Below are positions 35,501 through 42,609 of a stretch of DNA of 64,000 nucleotides, piece after piece (position 1 is the first letter of the stretch; the number at the start of each line of letters is the position of its first letter). Made by a program: the position numbers and the translations under genes. The notes under the pieces are model-generated. The model did not search any database and was not told the origin of the DNA. It saw nothing but the letters and a program-made list of their open reading frames with translations. The stretch lies in contig JBHADF010000047.1 in NCBI GenBank assembly GCA_041854955.1, forward strand, positions 7,433 to 71,432, in the 5' to 3' direction. This DNA is from CAMENZ01 sp041854955 (GTDB taxonomy: Bacteria > Bacillota > Clostridia > Peptostreptococcales > Anaerovoracaceae).

Positions 35501-35954
35501 TGTTATCATAGGCATGTTGGCTCAGGACGGCGATGCGATTTATTACGCATCCGGCACGGTGAAACGGAAGATAGGAACGGGCGAGATAGGGGCAGATATG
35601 ATGAGGATGGCGGTAAAACAGCTGCTTTTCCATGAAGCTGTCAGCCCGGCCAAGCTGGTTCGCTTCCTTGAAAAAGAACCCGAGCTTTTACCTGTATGCT
35701 ATGTAATGCTTACGGAATGTGTCCGCAAAGCCGGAGAACACACGGCTAAAGAGGGCCGACCGCCCCTATGGGTCAACAGAGTTCTGGATATCTGCATTTA
35801 CCACGGATGTTACCTAAAGGAGGCTGCCGAAAGAGGCTTGATTTCCGGTGAAGAGGGGAAATGGCAAGGCCTTGAGGAAATCGCCGCCTGCAAAGCAAAA
35901 TCCACAGCAGTGGAAAAGGCGAAAATATTTTCGGAGTTTATAAAAGAAAGCTGA
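32562..35954 (+). CDS. Large DUF6493-like protein, partner of the SWIM gene
   Basis: 1130 residues, no signal peptide or membrane segment. The first 850 residues look like helical repeats. A charged, lysine-rich linker (GKAKGKKEER) lies at about 837-850. The last 230 residues hold a beta-rich part and a helical end with PPLWVNRVLDICIYHGCYLKEAAERGL (read in two pieces, about 1062-1090), then a terminal helix. The tryptophan-asparagine-arginine stretch near the end, the length, and pairing with a SWIM gene recall the DUF6493 proteins of actinomycetes; this resemblance is from memory and untested. GGAGGAAAA precedes the ATG. No catalytic motif is visible. It separates oriC from rpmH. Confidence 0.7.
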   Translation: MASKLEKAVEIYKSLGYEEKDFDHILELGIGTKEEQKIAKEGLKSGEWTEFKQLSPNSYGIVKVIDVDLSKLAIFAIRVGVDAARAANILGKSGKVALDAISQRGEKYALDFISKASSSRRRAWEHSSSVYGMLCVNLVHNMNLEIPQSVEYIKDWAVHAGVSMGVLKADRGYDEDFAPSRDEIKRRFGEHIEVGISNNAPATGPFSDVFLAGLKEGLITKKKAKESAFFALDMALRPGDRKAWMGILKEIGIDEGDILSKGEALIPLIALGETAVTETFAPVLIEKGREDILPDILIASTAGSAKKIKELVLRSALKRERPESCQALREWFSMLKTDKDKNIIKLAEKVEKAWNIETEEDENSQKNVHIQGLWQERPQLKGVPKFSLEEISFEALTELAAEISNRQAEVSDLLFEKFLASVNRMAYENPEETKLSLMGIKIDDRDFSILGNWARNKDIVNTLDGYSSFWVEGSDEVRRRNISELMHARNFNICSHIQEIPCILSTPSFEDLSITLKDLTDRLLKYKEEKKTSVLEPDLQLALTRLDVSSANEEDIRRLKDIKLRVKMPDGESLRKEDNSPVALGDVVADYLKDPYVEPDFDPERNSLWSVDIEMPKSLRHFPNRFSYNRDALFSVFPLWGDFALTCVRRDTEVYHGQGLILKQVAKRREPFPKGALMNLLAIHSYWSDENSADLIEATKEAWDRGLLVEGRADARYLSWRWKEFSNLARLADSMDQIARDGMLSLPWQAADDIISESLKAPRMFSGTAELAKFIEKYLDEVIFAVEKGIAKPEVLELKGIRGLAQKKGTSAAVETAKEIVAKTDSSGLFKKSVETGKAKGKKEEREQAIPVPEIPFDDVWKKPKEARPIIDDGVSLRVEPFEKQGRKLLLFTLMLPDKKDREYKVLINGWIYGLDNEGQTRATEVAIGEEFPKDDQKEVWIHWNTDEKRMEVSDFRDWRNNSNGPLKGEEAPLSSSLLTVIIGMLAQDGDAIYYASGTVKRKIGTGEIGADMMRMAVKQLLFHEAVSPAKLVRFLEKEPELLPVCYVMLTECVRKAGEHTAKEGRPPLWVNRVLDICIYHGCYLKEAAERGLISGEEGKWQGLEEIAACKAKSTAVEKAKIFSEFIKES

Positions 35955-35998
35955 GAAATAGTTTTTAGGAAAACAAATTATTGAGGAGGGATAATGGG

Positions 35999-36075
35999 AT
36001 GATTAAAAAAGCATATTAGCGGCCCTGCTTCTTTGCACTTTATTGATATTTTGCGGACTAAGCAACCTGTCATGA
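35999..36075 (+). pseudogene. Possible frameshifted short hydrophobic peptide gene
   Basis: A strong GAGGAGGG site at 35983-35990 stands 8 nt before ATG at 35999. As read, the frame stops after six codons (MIKKAY). A single extra A in the A6 run at 36005-36010 would give 25 residues: MIKKSI, a hydrophobic run AALLLCTLLIFCGLS, then NLS and TGA at 36075. It resembles a signal peptide or small membrane peptide. It could be a decayed gene, a sequencing slip, or phase variation. The rest of 35955-36083 has no gene. Confidence 0.35.
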
Positions 36076-36083
36076 TATTTTCA

Positions 36084-36112
36084 TTGACAAGGGCAGGGTA
36101 TTAGCATATAAT
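36084..36112 (+). promoter_or_regulatory. Perfect-consensus promoter of the rpmH operon
   Basis: TTGACA and TATAAT match the sigma-A consensus at all twelve positions with a 17-nt spacer. The -10 ends 65 nt before the rpmH start. A strong promoter is expected for a ribosomal protein gene, and it would drive rpmH, rnpA, yidD and yidC. Confidence 0.92.
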
Positions 36113-36177
36113 ATTCAAGCGTATGTGCTTAGTGTAATTTAGATTAGCACAATAAATATTTGGAAAGGAGTCTTACT

Positions 36178-36312
36178 ATGAAACAGACATATCAGCCTAA
36201 GAAAAGACAGAGAATGAAGGAACACGGCTTCAGAAAGAGAATGGCTACTAAGAACGGTAGAAATGTTTTGAAGAGAAGAAGAGCAAGAGGCAGAAAGCAG
36301 CTTACTGTTTAA
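36178..36312 (+). CDS. rpmH: 50S ribosomal protein L34
   Basis: 44 residues: MKQTYQPKKRQRMKEHGF, then the core RKRMATKNGRNVLKRRRA and the end RGRKQLTV. Length and sequence match L34 fully. AAAGGAG precedes the ATG. Downstream, rnpA begins 31 nt after the stop, the near-universal bacterial pairing. It is shorter than ordinary gene-finding cut-offs and was read directly from the sequence. Confidence 0.97.
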   Translation: MKQTYQPKKRQRMKEHGFRKRMATKNGRNVLKRRRARGRKQLTV

Positions 36313-36343
36313 TTTCCTGTCGGTTTTAAGAAAGAAGCTAAAA

Positions 36344-36685
36344 ATGCTTAAAGAGAATGTTTTAAGACGAAAAGAAGATTTTTCCTCCATTTATAATCGA
36401 GGAAAATCTGTTGGAGACAGATATGTGGTCCTGTTTTACAGGGAAAACGGTCTCGCCTATAACAGGACAGGATTTTTAGCGAGTAAAAAAGTCGGAAACA
36501 GTGTGAAGAGAAACAGAGCCCGCCGGCTTATGAAAGAGAGCTATCGCCATTTGGAGGGAACCCTCCCTTTGGGGTACGATTTTATCATAATCGCCAGAAA
36601 CACTATTTCAGACAGAAAATGCGCAGAGGTTGAAAGATCTCTAAGATCTGCATTTAAGAGAACCGGGGTAGTAGAAAAACGATGA
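36344..36685 (+). CDS. rnpA: Ribonuclease P protein component
   Basis: 113 residues. The family core with the basic RNA-binding helix is KVGNSVKRNRARRLMKESYR at about 45-64, followed by YDFIIIARN. It binds RNase P RNA and helps mature the 5' ends of tRNAs. The site GAAAGAAG is modest. The stop overlaps the yidD start by 4 nt (ATGA), so translation is coupled. Confidence 0.95.
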   Translation: MLKENVLRRKEDFSSIYNRGKSVGDRYVVLFYRENGLAYNRTGFLASKKVGNSVKRNRARRLMKESYRHLEGTLPLGYDFIIIARNTISDRKCAEVERSLRSAFKRTGVVEKR

Positions 36686-36891
36686 AAAGATTAATGATTT
36701 TGATGATAAGATTCTATCAGAGGTTTATTTCACCTTTATTTCCGCCAACCTGCCGGTTTTACCCTACCTGCTCCACTTATTTCATACAGGCTCTTGAAAA
36801 ATACGGAGTTATAAAGGGTAGTTATTTAGGAATAAAACGAATTTCAAAGTGTCACCCCTGGCATAAGGGCGGTTATGACCCTTTGAAATAA
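36682..36891 (+). CDS. yidD: Membrane protein insertion efficiency factor YidD
   Basis: 69 residues. The family signature is intact: YQRFISPLFPPTCRFYPTCS at about 13-32 with its two cysteines, and CHPWHKGGYDPLK at the end. It associates with the inner membrane by an amphipathic N-terminal helix and assists YidC. It lies between rnpA and yidC as in most bacteria. Confidence 0.95.
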   Translation: MKRLMILMIRFYQRFISPLFPPTCRFYPTCSTYFIQALEKYGVIKGSYLGIKRISKCHPWHKGGYDPLK

Positions 36892-36904
36892 TGGAGGAAA
36901 TTTA

Positions 36905-37603
36905 ATGGGAATATTAGCAACGCCATTAGGATATTTGCTGACTATGCTTTACGGTGTTACAGCCAATTACGGTTTGGCAATCCTTTTCCTGACTTTAATC
37001 GTTATGCTTTGCCTGTATCCTTTTTATGCAAAGCAGATAAAGTCAACCCTTAAAATGGCGGAATTTCAGCCCAAGCAACAGGAAATTCAGCAAAAATACA
37101 AGGACGACCGTGCTTTGATGAATGAGAAGCTCATGGAGCTTTACCAAAAAGAAGGCGTTTCCATGTACGGCGGCTGCCTTCCTGCCATAGTCCAGATGAT
37201 AGTGGTTATGGGACTGTTCTCCCTTTTGAGAAACCCTATGGCGCACATGACTTCGGACGGAATGCTCTATGCTATCCATGAATCCTTTCTTTGGATACCG
37301 GATTTAGCACAGCCCGATAAGTGGATTCTTCCTATTTTGGCAGCAGTGGCCACCTTCTTTTCATTCAGTAATTCACAGGCGACCCAGTCACCTATGAGCG
37401 GCCAGCAGGGAAAGATGATGACGGGAGCGATGAAGTTTTTCTTCCCTGTTATGATTCTTTGGATGGCCAGAAGCTATCCTGCAGGACTTGCCATATATTG
37501 GTTCGGCAGCCAGGTTATGAGAATTGTCTATAACGCAATATTTGCTCGCTGGAGAAAAAAGGCCGAAGCCGAAAAGGAAAAAGGAAAGAGAAAAAGAAAA
37601 TAG
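36905..37603 (+). CDS. yidC: Membrane protein insertase YidC (short Gram-positive type)
   Basis: 232 residues, five hydrophobic spans and a basic C-terminal tail, as in clostridial YidC without a long N-terminal domain. The start region PLGYLLTMLYGVTANYGLAI and the KQIKSTLKMAEFQPKQQEIQ hairpin are typical. It inserts membrane proteins with or after SecYEG. A notable feature is the first groove helix, which reads FLTLIVMLCLYPFYAKQ; where Bacillus SpoIIIJ/YidC has an arginine, a methionine stands (ATG in ATCGTTATGCTT). The start at 36905 follows GGAGG. The next gene, jag, encodes its usual RNA-binding companion. Confidence 0.93.
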   Translation: MGILATPLGYLLTMLYGVTANYGLAILFLTLIVMLCLYPFYAKQIKSTLKMAEFQPKQQEIQQKYKDDRALMNEKLMELYQKEGVSMYGGCLPAIVQMIVVMGLFSLLRNPMAHMTSDGMLYAIHESFLWIPDLAQPDKWILPILAAVATFFSFSNSQATQSPMSGQQGKMMTGAMKFFFPVMILWMARSYPAGLAIYWFGSQVMRIVYNAIFARWRKKAEAEKEKGKRKRK

Positions 37604-37639
37604 TACCGTACAGTTAGTACATTGGAGGAAAAAATAAAC

Positions 37640-38494
37640 ATGGATTTTTCTGAGAAATGGGGAACGGATGTAGACACGGCTGTTAAATTAGCCCTGGAAG
37701 ATCTGAAACTCTCCATAGATGAAGTAGATGTTGAAGTTCTCGAAGAACCTTCCCGCGGTTTTTTCGGAATAGGCTCTAAGCTGGCTTTAGTAAGAGTTTC
37801 CAAGAAAAAAGCGCCTAAAAAGGAAGAGAAGGTTTTCGAAAAGCCTCAGCAAAAAGCGGAAGCACCGGTCAAGGCGGAGGTTAAGACCGAGTCTGCACCT
37901 GCCTTTGAAAGAGGAGAGAGAACAGAGTCAACGAAAAGACCTAAAGAGAAAAAAGAAAGACCCGAAAGAAAGCCTAAGAGAGAGAGATTTTCTTTCGAAG
38001 ATAATATGGAACCGGTCATAGAAAGAGTTCCCGAAGAACAGCTTACGCCCTGTGAAGACCATGTGGCCCTTCGCTTCTTGGAGGAAGTTACAAAGGAAAT
38101 GGGATTGGAGCTGGATATCACCGCAAAGGCCGGTGGGGAAACCATCTATGTGGACATTCAGGGAAAAGACTCGGGAACCATAATAGGTAAGAGAGGACAG
38201 ACCTTAGATGCTATCCAGTACCTTACCAGCTTGGTTGTAAACAAGGAAGAGGAAGGCTATACCAGAGTAGTGGTAGATGCCGAAAACTACAGACTTAAGA
38301 GAGAGAAAACTCTCGAAAGCCTGGCTCTCAGACTGGCCGGCAAGGTTGCCAGATCCAAGAGAAGCGTCAAGCTTGAGCCCATGAATCCCTATGAGAGAAA
38401 GGTGATTCATGCAACTCTTCAAAAGCACCCTCAGGTAGTTACCAGAAGTGAGGGTCAAGATCCATACAGAAGGGTCATAATAGAATTAAAGTAG
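37640..38494 (+). CDS. jag: Jag/KhpB RNA-binding protein (SpoIIIJ-associated)
   Basis: 284 residues with the normal three parts: Jag_N at 1-55 (TAVKLALEDLKLSIDEVDVE, then GFFGIGSKLA), a lysine- and glutamate-rich linker to about 135, a KH domain with GTIIGKRGQTLDAIQYL at about 185-201, and an R3H end. The R3H part carries the NPYERKVIHATLQKHP stretch. With KhpA it binds RNA and affects division and wall synthesis in other Gram-positives. GGAGG is 11 nt before the ATG at 37640; the TTG at 37622 starts inside that site. Confidence 0.93.
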   Translation: MDFSEKWGTDVDTAVKLALEDLKLSIDEVDVEVLEEPSRGFFGIGSKLALVRVSKKKAPKKEEKVFEKPQQKAEAPVKAEVKTESAPAFERGERTESTKRPKEKKERPERKPKRERFSFEDNMEPVIERVPEEQLTPCEDHVALRFLEEVTKEMGLELDITAKAGGETIYVDIQGKDSGTIIGKRGQTLDAIQYLTSLVVNKEEEGYTRVVVDAENYRLKREKTLESLALRLAGKVARSKRSVKLEPMNPYERKVIHATLQKHPQVVTRSEGQDPYRRVIIELK

Positions 38495-38507
38495 TTTAAT
38501 ATTGATG

Positions 38508-38531
38508 GCCCGCTTTTTAGCGGGCTGTTTT
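38508..38531 (+). terminator. Intrinsic terminator between jag and mnmE
   Basis: GCCCGC (38508-38513) pairs with GCGGGC (38520-38525), followed by TGTTTT. It lies in the short jag-mnmE gap just ahead of the mnmE ribosome site, so it may attenuate rather than fully end transcription. Confidence 0.75.
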
Positions 38532-38546
38532 GCTAAAGGAAGAATC

Positions 38547-39914
38547 ATGAGAGAAGAAACCATAGCTGCCATAGCCACTCCTCCGGGAGAGGGAGGCATA
38601 GGTATAGTGAGAATAAGCGGAGACAGGGCCAAGGAGATTTTGGATAAAATTTTTGACGGAAAAGACAGGCTGGCTGTCAACAGACTGACCTACGGACATA
38701 TCACAGATAATTTTACCGGAAAGCTCATCGACGAGGTCATGGCCGTATATATGAAAGCTCCTCACTCCTATACGGCAGAGGATGTGGCGGAAATACAGTG
38801 TCACGGCGGTATGATGTCCCTCAGAGAGATTTTGAACCTTACCTACAAAAACGGAGCAGTCCCCGCAGAACCGGGAGAGTTTACTAAGAGAGCCTTTTTA
38901 AACGGCCGTCTCGACCTTTCCCAGGCGGAAGCTGTCATAGACTTGATACGTGCAAAATCCCCCAAGAGCTTTAATGTGGCCTTAGACCAGCTGGAAGGTA
39001 AGTTTTCCCTGAAAATCAAAGAGCTGCGGGGAGAACTGGTGGAAAATCTGGTAAATCTGGCAGTGAATATCGACTATCCCGACGAGGATATAGAGGTAAT
39101 GACCTATGAAAAGCTCATAGAGGGGCTGTCTCATGTAAGGGAAGGCATCAGCCAAATGTTGAAAACCGCCCATACAGGAAGGATTTTGCAGGAGGGCCTT
39201 AAGGTGTCCATCATAGGAAAGCCCAATGTGGGAAAATCCTCTCTTATGAACGCATTGCTTAAGGATACAAGAGCTATAGTCACGGAAATCCCCGGCACCA
39301 CCAGAGATACTATCGAAGAGGCAATGACCATAAGAGGTATTCCCGTCAGGCTCATAGATACGGCTGGCATACGGGAGACCGAAGATATAATCGAGAAAAT
39401 CGGTATAGAAAGGAGCAAAGAGGCTTTCAACAAGGCCGACATCGTAATTTTTATGGTGGACAACAACAGGGCCTTGGACGGAGAGGACTTTGAAATCCTT
39501 GAAAAGGTGGAAGATAGAACGGTTATAGCCATTATAAACAAGACAGATTTGGAAAGCAGGCTGGACAGACAGGCTTTGGAAAAGGCCATGGGAGGCGGTG
39601 TCATTTTAGAAATGTCCCTCTCCGAGGATAAGGGCGTTGAGCTTCTGGAGGAAGAAGTGGAAAAGCTGGTCTACGGAGGCAAGGTCAGAAGCGACGACAG
39701 TCTTATGGTGACAAACCTGAGACACGAAAGGCTTTTAATCGAAGCGGAGCATGCTCTGGAGGATGCCCTTGAAATGGCCAAGGCCTCAGAACCATTGGAA
39801 CTGGTGGAGATAGATGTAAACAGAGCCTATGAGCTCTTAGGCTCCATCATCGGCGAGACAGTGGAGGAAAATATAATAGATGAGATTTTCGCCAGATTTT
39901 GTCTGGGAAAATAA
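38547..39914 (+). CDS. mnmE: tRNA uridine-5-carboxymethylaminomethyl(34) synthesis GTPase MnmE
   Basis: 455 residues. The folate-binding N-domain begins with ETIAAIATPPGEGGIGIVRISG. The GTPase domain has G1 GKPNVGKS at 224-231, G2 TTRDTIEE, G3 DTAGIRET and G4 NKTD. The C-terminal CLGK holds the essential cysteine. It acts with MnmG on U34 of tRNAs. AAAGGAAG lies before the ATG at 38547; the open frame upstream runs through the terminator and is not coding. mnmG follows after 27 nt. Confidence 0.96.
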   Translation: MREETIAAIATPPGEGGIGIVRISGDRAKEILDKIFDGKDRLAVNRLTYGHITDNFTGKLIDEVMAVYMKAPHSYTAEDVAEIQCHGGMMSLREILNLTYKNGAVPAEPGEFTKRAFLNGRLDLSQAEAVIDLIRAKSPKSFNVALDQLEGKFSLKIKELRGELVENLVNLAVNIDYPDEDIEVMTYEKLIEGLSHVREGISQMLKTAHTGRILQEGLKVSIIGKPNVGKSSLMNALLKDTRAIVTEIPGTTRDTIEEAMTIRGIPVRLIDTAGIRETEDIIEKIGIERSKEAFNKADIVIFMVDNNRALDGEDFEILEKVEDRTVIAIINKTDLESRLDRQALEKAMGGGVILEMSLSEDKGVELLEEEVEKLVYGGKVRSDDSLMVTNLRHERLLIEAEHALEDALEMAKASEPLELVEIDVNRAYELLGSIIGETVEENIIDEIFARFCLGK

Positions 39915-39941
39915 GAGACTTTAAGAACATCGAGGTTTAGA

Positions 39942-41843
39942 ATGAAGCATATATTCATGGACGAATACGATATAATCGTGGTAGGAGCAGGTCATGCAGG
40001 CTGTGAAGCCGCATTGGCCGCAGCGCGTATGGGGAAGAAGACCCTCATGTTTTCCATGAACCTGGAGGCTATCGCCATGATGGCCTGCAACCCATCCATA
40101 GGAGGCACCGGAAAGGGTCATCTGGTCAGAGAAATCGATGCCTTAGGCGGAGAGATGGGAAAGAACATAGATAAGACCTTCATACAGATGAAGATGCTGA
40201 ACACGGCCAAAGGGCCGGCAGTTCATTCCCTGCGAGCACAGGCGGACAAGGAAAAGTACCACAGGGAGATGAAAAGGACCATTGAGGAGCAGGAAAATTT
40301 GGACATGCTCCAAGGTGAGGTGGTGGACCTTATGGTGGAGGAGGGAAAGGTATGCGGAGTCATAACCAAGACCCACACCGCCTACGGAGCAAAGGCTGTC
40401 ATCTTGGCTACGGGAACCTTTTTAAGAGGAAAGATTTTCATAGGGGACAGCGCCTACTTTAGCGGCCCCAACGGTTTGGCACCCTCCATGGAGCTGGCGG
40501 AAAACCTGAAGGAAAAGGGAATGAAGATGCGCAGGTTCAAGACGGGAACTCCTGCTCGCTGCTTGGCGTCTACCCTCGACTATTCCAGAATGGAGCCCCA
40601 GGAGGGAGATAAAGAAGTGGTTCCCTTCTCCTTTTTAAATGACGAGATAGGAGAGAATAAGGCTCTCTGCTGGCTGACCTATACTAATGAGAGAACCCAT
40701 GATGTCATAAGAAGGAACTTTCACCGGTCCGCCCTCTTCGGCGGACAAATTGAGGGTATCGGGCCCCGCTACTGCCCTTCCATAGAGGACAAGGTGAACA
40801 GATTTGCCGATAAGGAAAGACATCAGCTATTCATAGAGCCGGAGGGCTTGGATACGGAAGAAATGTATATACAGGGCATGTCCTCCAGCCTCCCTGAGGA
40901 TGTGCAGAGAGATTTCTATAAGACTATTCCCGGACTTGAAAATCTTAAGATAGTCAGACCTGCCTATGCCATCGAGTATGACTGCATCGATCCTCAGGAT
41001 TTAAAGCTGAGTTTGGAATACAGGCATATAGAAAACCTTTTCTGTGCCGGACAGTTTAACGGAAGCTCCGGCTATGAGGAGGCCGCTGCTCAGGGACTTA
41101 TGGCGGGAATTAACGCCGTTCTCAAGATTTCCGGCAAAAATCCATTTGTTTTGGGAAGAGACGAGGCTTATATTGGCGTTCTGCTGGACGATTTAGTGAC
41201 TAAAGGTACTAATGAACCTTACAGAATAATGACGTCCAGAGCGGAATATAGGCTCCTTCTCCGTCAGGACAACGCAGATTTGCGCCTTACCGAGAAGGCT
41301 TATGTACTGGGACTGGCCACGGAAGACAGATATAAAATATATACGGCGAAAAAAGAGGCTGTGGAAAAGGAAATCACGAGACTGAAAGAAAAGAGCTTTT
41401 CACCTAAGGAGATAAACGAGTTCCTTCTCAGCCATGGAACCTCCCCGGTGGAAGGGCGGATTACTATGGCCGAGCTTTTAAAGAGGCCCCAAATAAGCTA
41501 TAAAGATACATCGGTAATAGACGATGAAATGAGACCTGCACTGGGATATCACGAGATAACTCAGCTGGAGGTTCAGATAAAATACGAGGGCTATATACAG
41601 AAGCAGCTCCAGCAGATAGCAAAATATAAGAAGCTGGAGGACAAGGCTTTACCACAGGATTTAGACTATGCTCAGGTTACGGGACTTAGAATCGAGGCCA
41701 TGCAAAAGCTGAACAGGATAAAGCCGGAGTCCATGGGACAGGCATCCAGAATTTCAGGTGTCTCCCCTGCCGATATCAATGTGCTCACCGTCTATATGGA
41801 GAAAAAGAGAAGAGAAAAGCGAGATGGAAAAGATAGATCCTAA
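39942..41843 (+). CDS. mnmG: tRNA U34 carboxymethylaminomethyltransferase MnmG (GidA)
   Basis: 633 residues, normal length. The FAD-binding loop GAGHAGCEAA begins at 15; family motifs NPSIGGTGKGHLVREIDALGG, FKTGTPAR and GQFNGSSGYEEAAAQG follow. The C-terminal helical domain that meets MnmE includes KYEGYIQKQ. It supplies reduced flavin and forms the modified U34 with MnmE. The ATG at 39942 is preceded by GAGGTTTAGA; a second in-frame ATG at 39957 is closer to the conserved start but has no good site. The last 20 nt overlap rsmG. Confidence 0.96.
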   Translation: MKHIFMDEYDIIVVGAGHAGCEAALAAARMGKKTLMFSMNLEAIAMMACNPSIGGTGKGHLVREIDALGGEMGKNIDKTFIQMKMLNTAKGPAVHSLRAQADKEKYHREMKRTIEEQENLDMLQGEVVDLMVEEGKVCGVITKTHTAYGAKAVILATGTFLRGKIFIGDSAYFSGPNGLAPSMELAENLKEKGMKMRRFKTGTPARCLASTLDYSRMEPQEGDKEVVPFSFLNDEIGENKALCWLTYTNERTHDVIRRNFHRSALFGGQIEGIGPRYCPSIEDKVNRFADKERHQLFIEPEGLDTEEMYIQGMSSSLPEDVQRDFYKTIPGLENLKIVRPAYAIEYDCIDPQDLKLSLEYRHIENLFCAGQFNGSSGYEEAAAQGLMAGINAVLKISGKNPFVLGRDEAYIGVLLDDLVTKGTNEPYRIMTSRAEYRLLLRQDNADLRLTEKAYVLGLATEDRYKIYTAKKEAVEKEITRLKEKSFSPKEINEFLLSHGTSPVEGRITMAELLKRPQISYKDTSVIDDEMRPALGYHEITQLEVQIKYEGYIQKQLQQIAKYKKLEDKALPQDLDYAQVTGLRIEAMQKLNRIKPESMGQASRISGVSPADINVLTVYMEKKRREKRDGKDRS

Positions 41844-42486
41844 ATTTGAAAAATATATGGAAGGTATATTGAGCTATAACGAGCACATAAACCTTACAGC
41901 CATAACCGACAGGGAAGAATTCATAGTGAAGCATTATCTGGACTCCCTTCTCTGTACCGACTTTCCCGAGTACGAGCAAGCAGAGAAAATTATAGATGTA
42001 GGCACGGGAGCGGGCTTTCCGGGAGTGCCTCTTGCCATCCGGTCTCCGGAGAAAAGCTTTGTTCTCATGGATTCCCTGAAAAAGAGGCTTAAGATAGTAG
42101 ATGAGCTTTGCGGTGAGGCGGGTATTACTAATGTTACCACTCTCCACGGCAGGGCAGAGGACTTATCCCATGGTAAGGCTCACAGAGAAAAATACGATCT
42201 CTCCGTGTCCAGGGCTGTGGCCAGACTCTCCGTTTTAGCAGAGTACTGCCTACCCTTTATAAAAGTAGGAGGCTACCTGCTGGCCTACAAAGGTCCTGAG
42301 GCGGAGAAAGAGCTTAAGGAAGCCGAGAAGGCCATTGCCTTACTGGGAGGGAAAGGCGTTGCCATCCGAAAAGGAAAGCTGGAGGAATACGGCATAGATC
42401 ACAATATAATAGTTATAGAGAAAATTTCTCCCACCCCTGCCAAGTATCCAAGAAAGGCGGGAACCCCTGCAAAAGAGCCACTTTAG
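41824..42486 (+). CDS. rsmG: 16S rRNA (guanine(527)-N7)-methyltransferase RsmG
   Basis: 220 residues from the ATG at 41824. Family marks are NLTAITDREEFIVKHYLDSLL at about 22-42, the SAM site IIDVGTGAGFPGVPLAI at about 57-73, and RAVARLSVLAEYCLPF. The final KYPRKAGTPAKEPL is the usual C-terminus. It methylates G527 of 16S rRNA; loss gives low-level streptomycin resistance in other bacteria. It overlaps mnmG by 20 nt and is followed by a parS site that also forms its terminator. Confidence 0.95.
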   Translation: MEKIDPKFEKYMEGILSYNEHINLTAITDREEFIVKHYLDSLLCTDFPEYEQAEKIIDVGTGAGFPGVPLAIRSPEKSFVLMDSLKKRLKIVDELCGEAGITNVTTLHGRAEDLSHGKAHREKYDLSVSRAVARLSVLAEYCLPFIKVGGYLLAYKGPEAEKELKEAEKAIALLGGKGVAIRKGKLEEYGIDHNIIVIEKISPTPAKYPRKAGTPAKEPL

Positions 42487-42514
42487 CAAAATCTAAAAAT
42501 CAAATTATCGAAGA

Positions 42515-42530
42515 TGTTTCACGTGAAACA
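42515..42530. promoter_or_regulatory. parS: Consensus parS site, also part of a terminator hairpin
   Basis: The 16-bp palindrome TGTTTCACGTGAAACA is a perfect ParB-binding site. It is extended by GA and TC to a 20-bp palindrome and followed by seven T residues, so as RNA it would act as the rsmG terminator. It lies 80 nt ahead of parA, and the two genes for its binding system follow. Confidence 0.95.
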
Positions 42531-42609
42531 TCTTTTTTTGTAAAGAAGTATAGAAAAAAAATCTATAATGATATATAATGTATCTATGTAAAGAACAGGA
42601 GGGAATATT

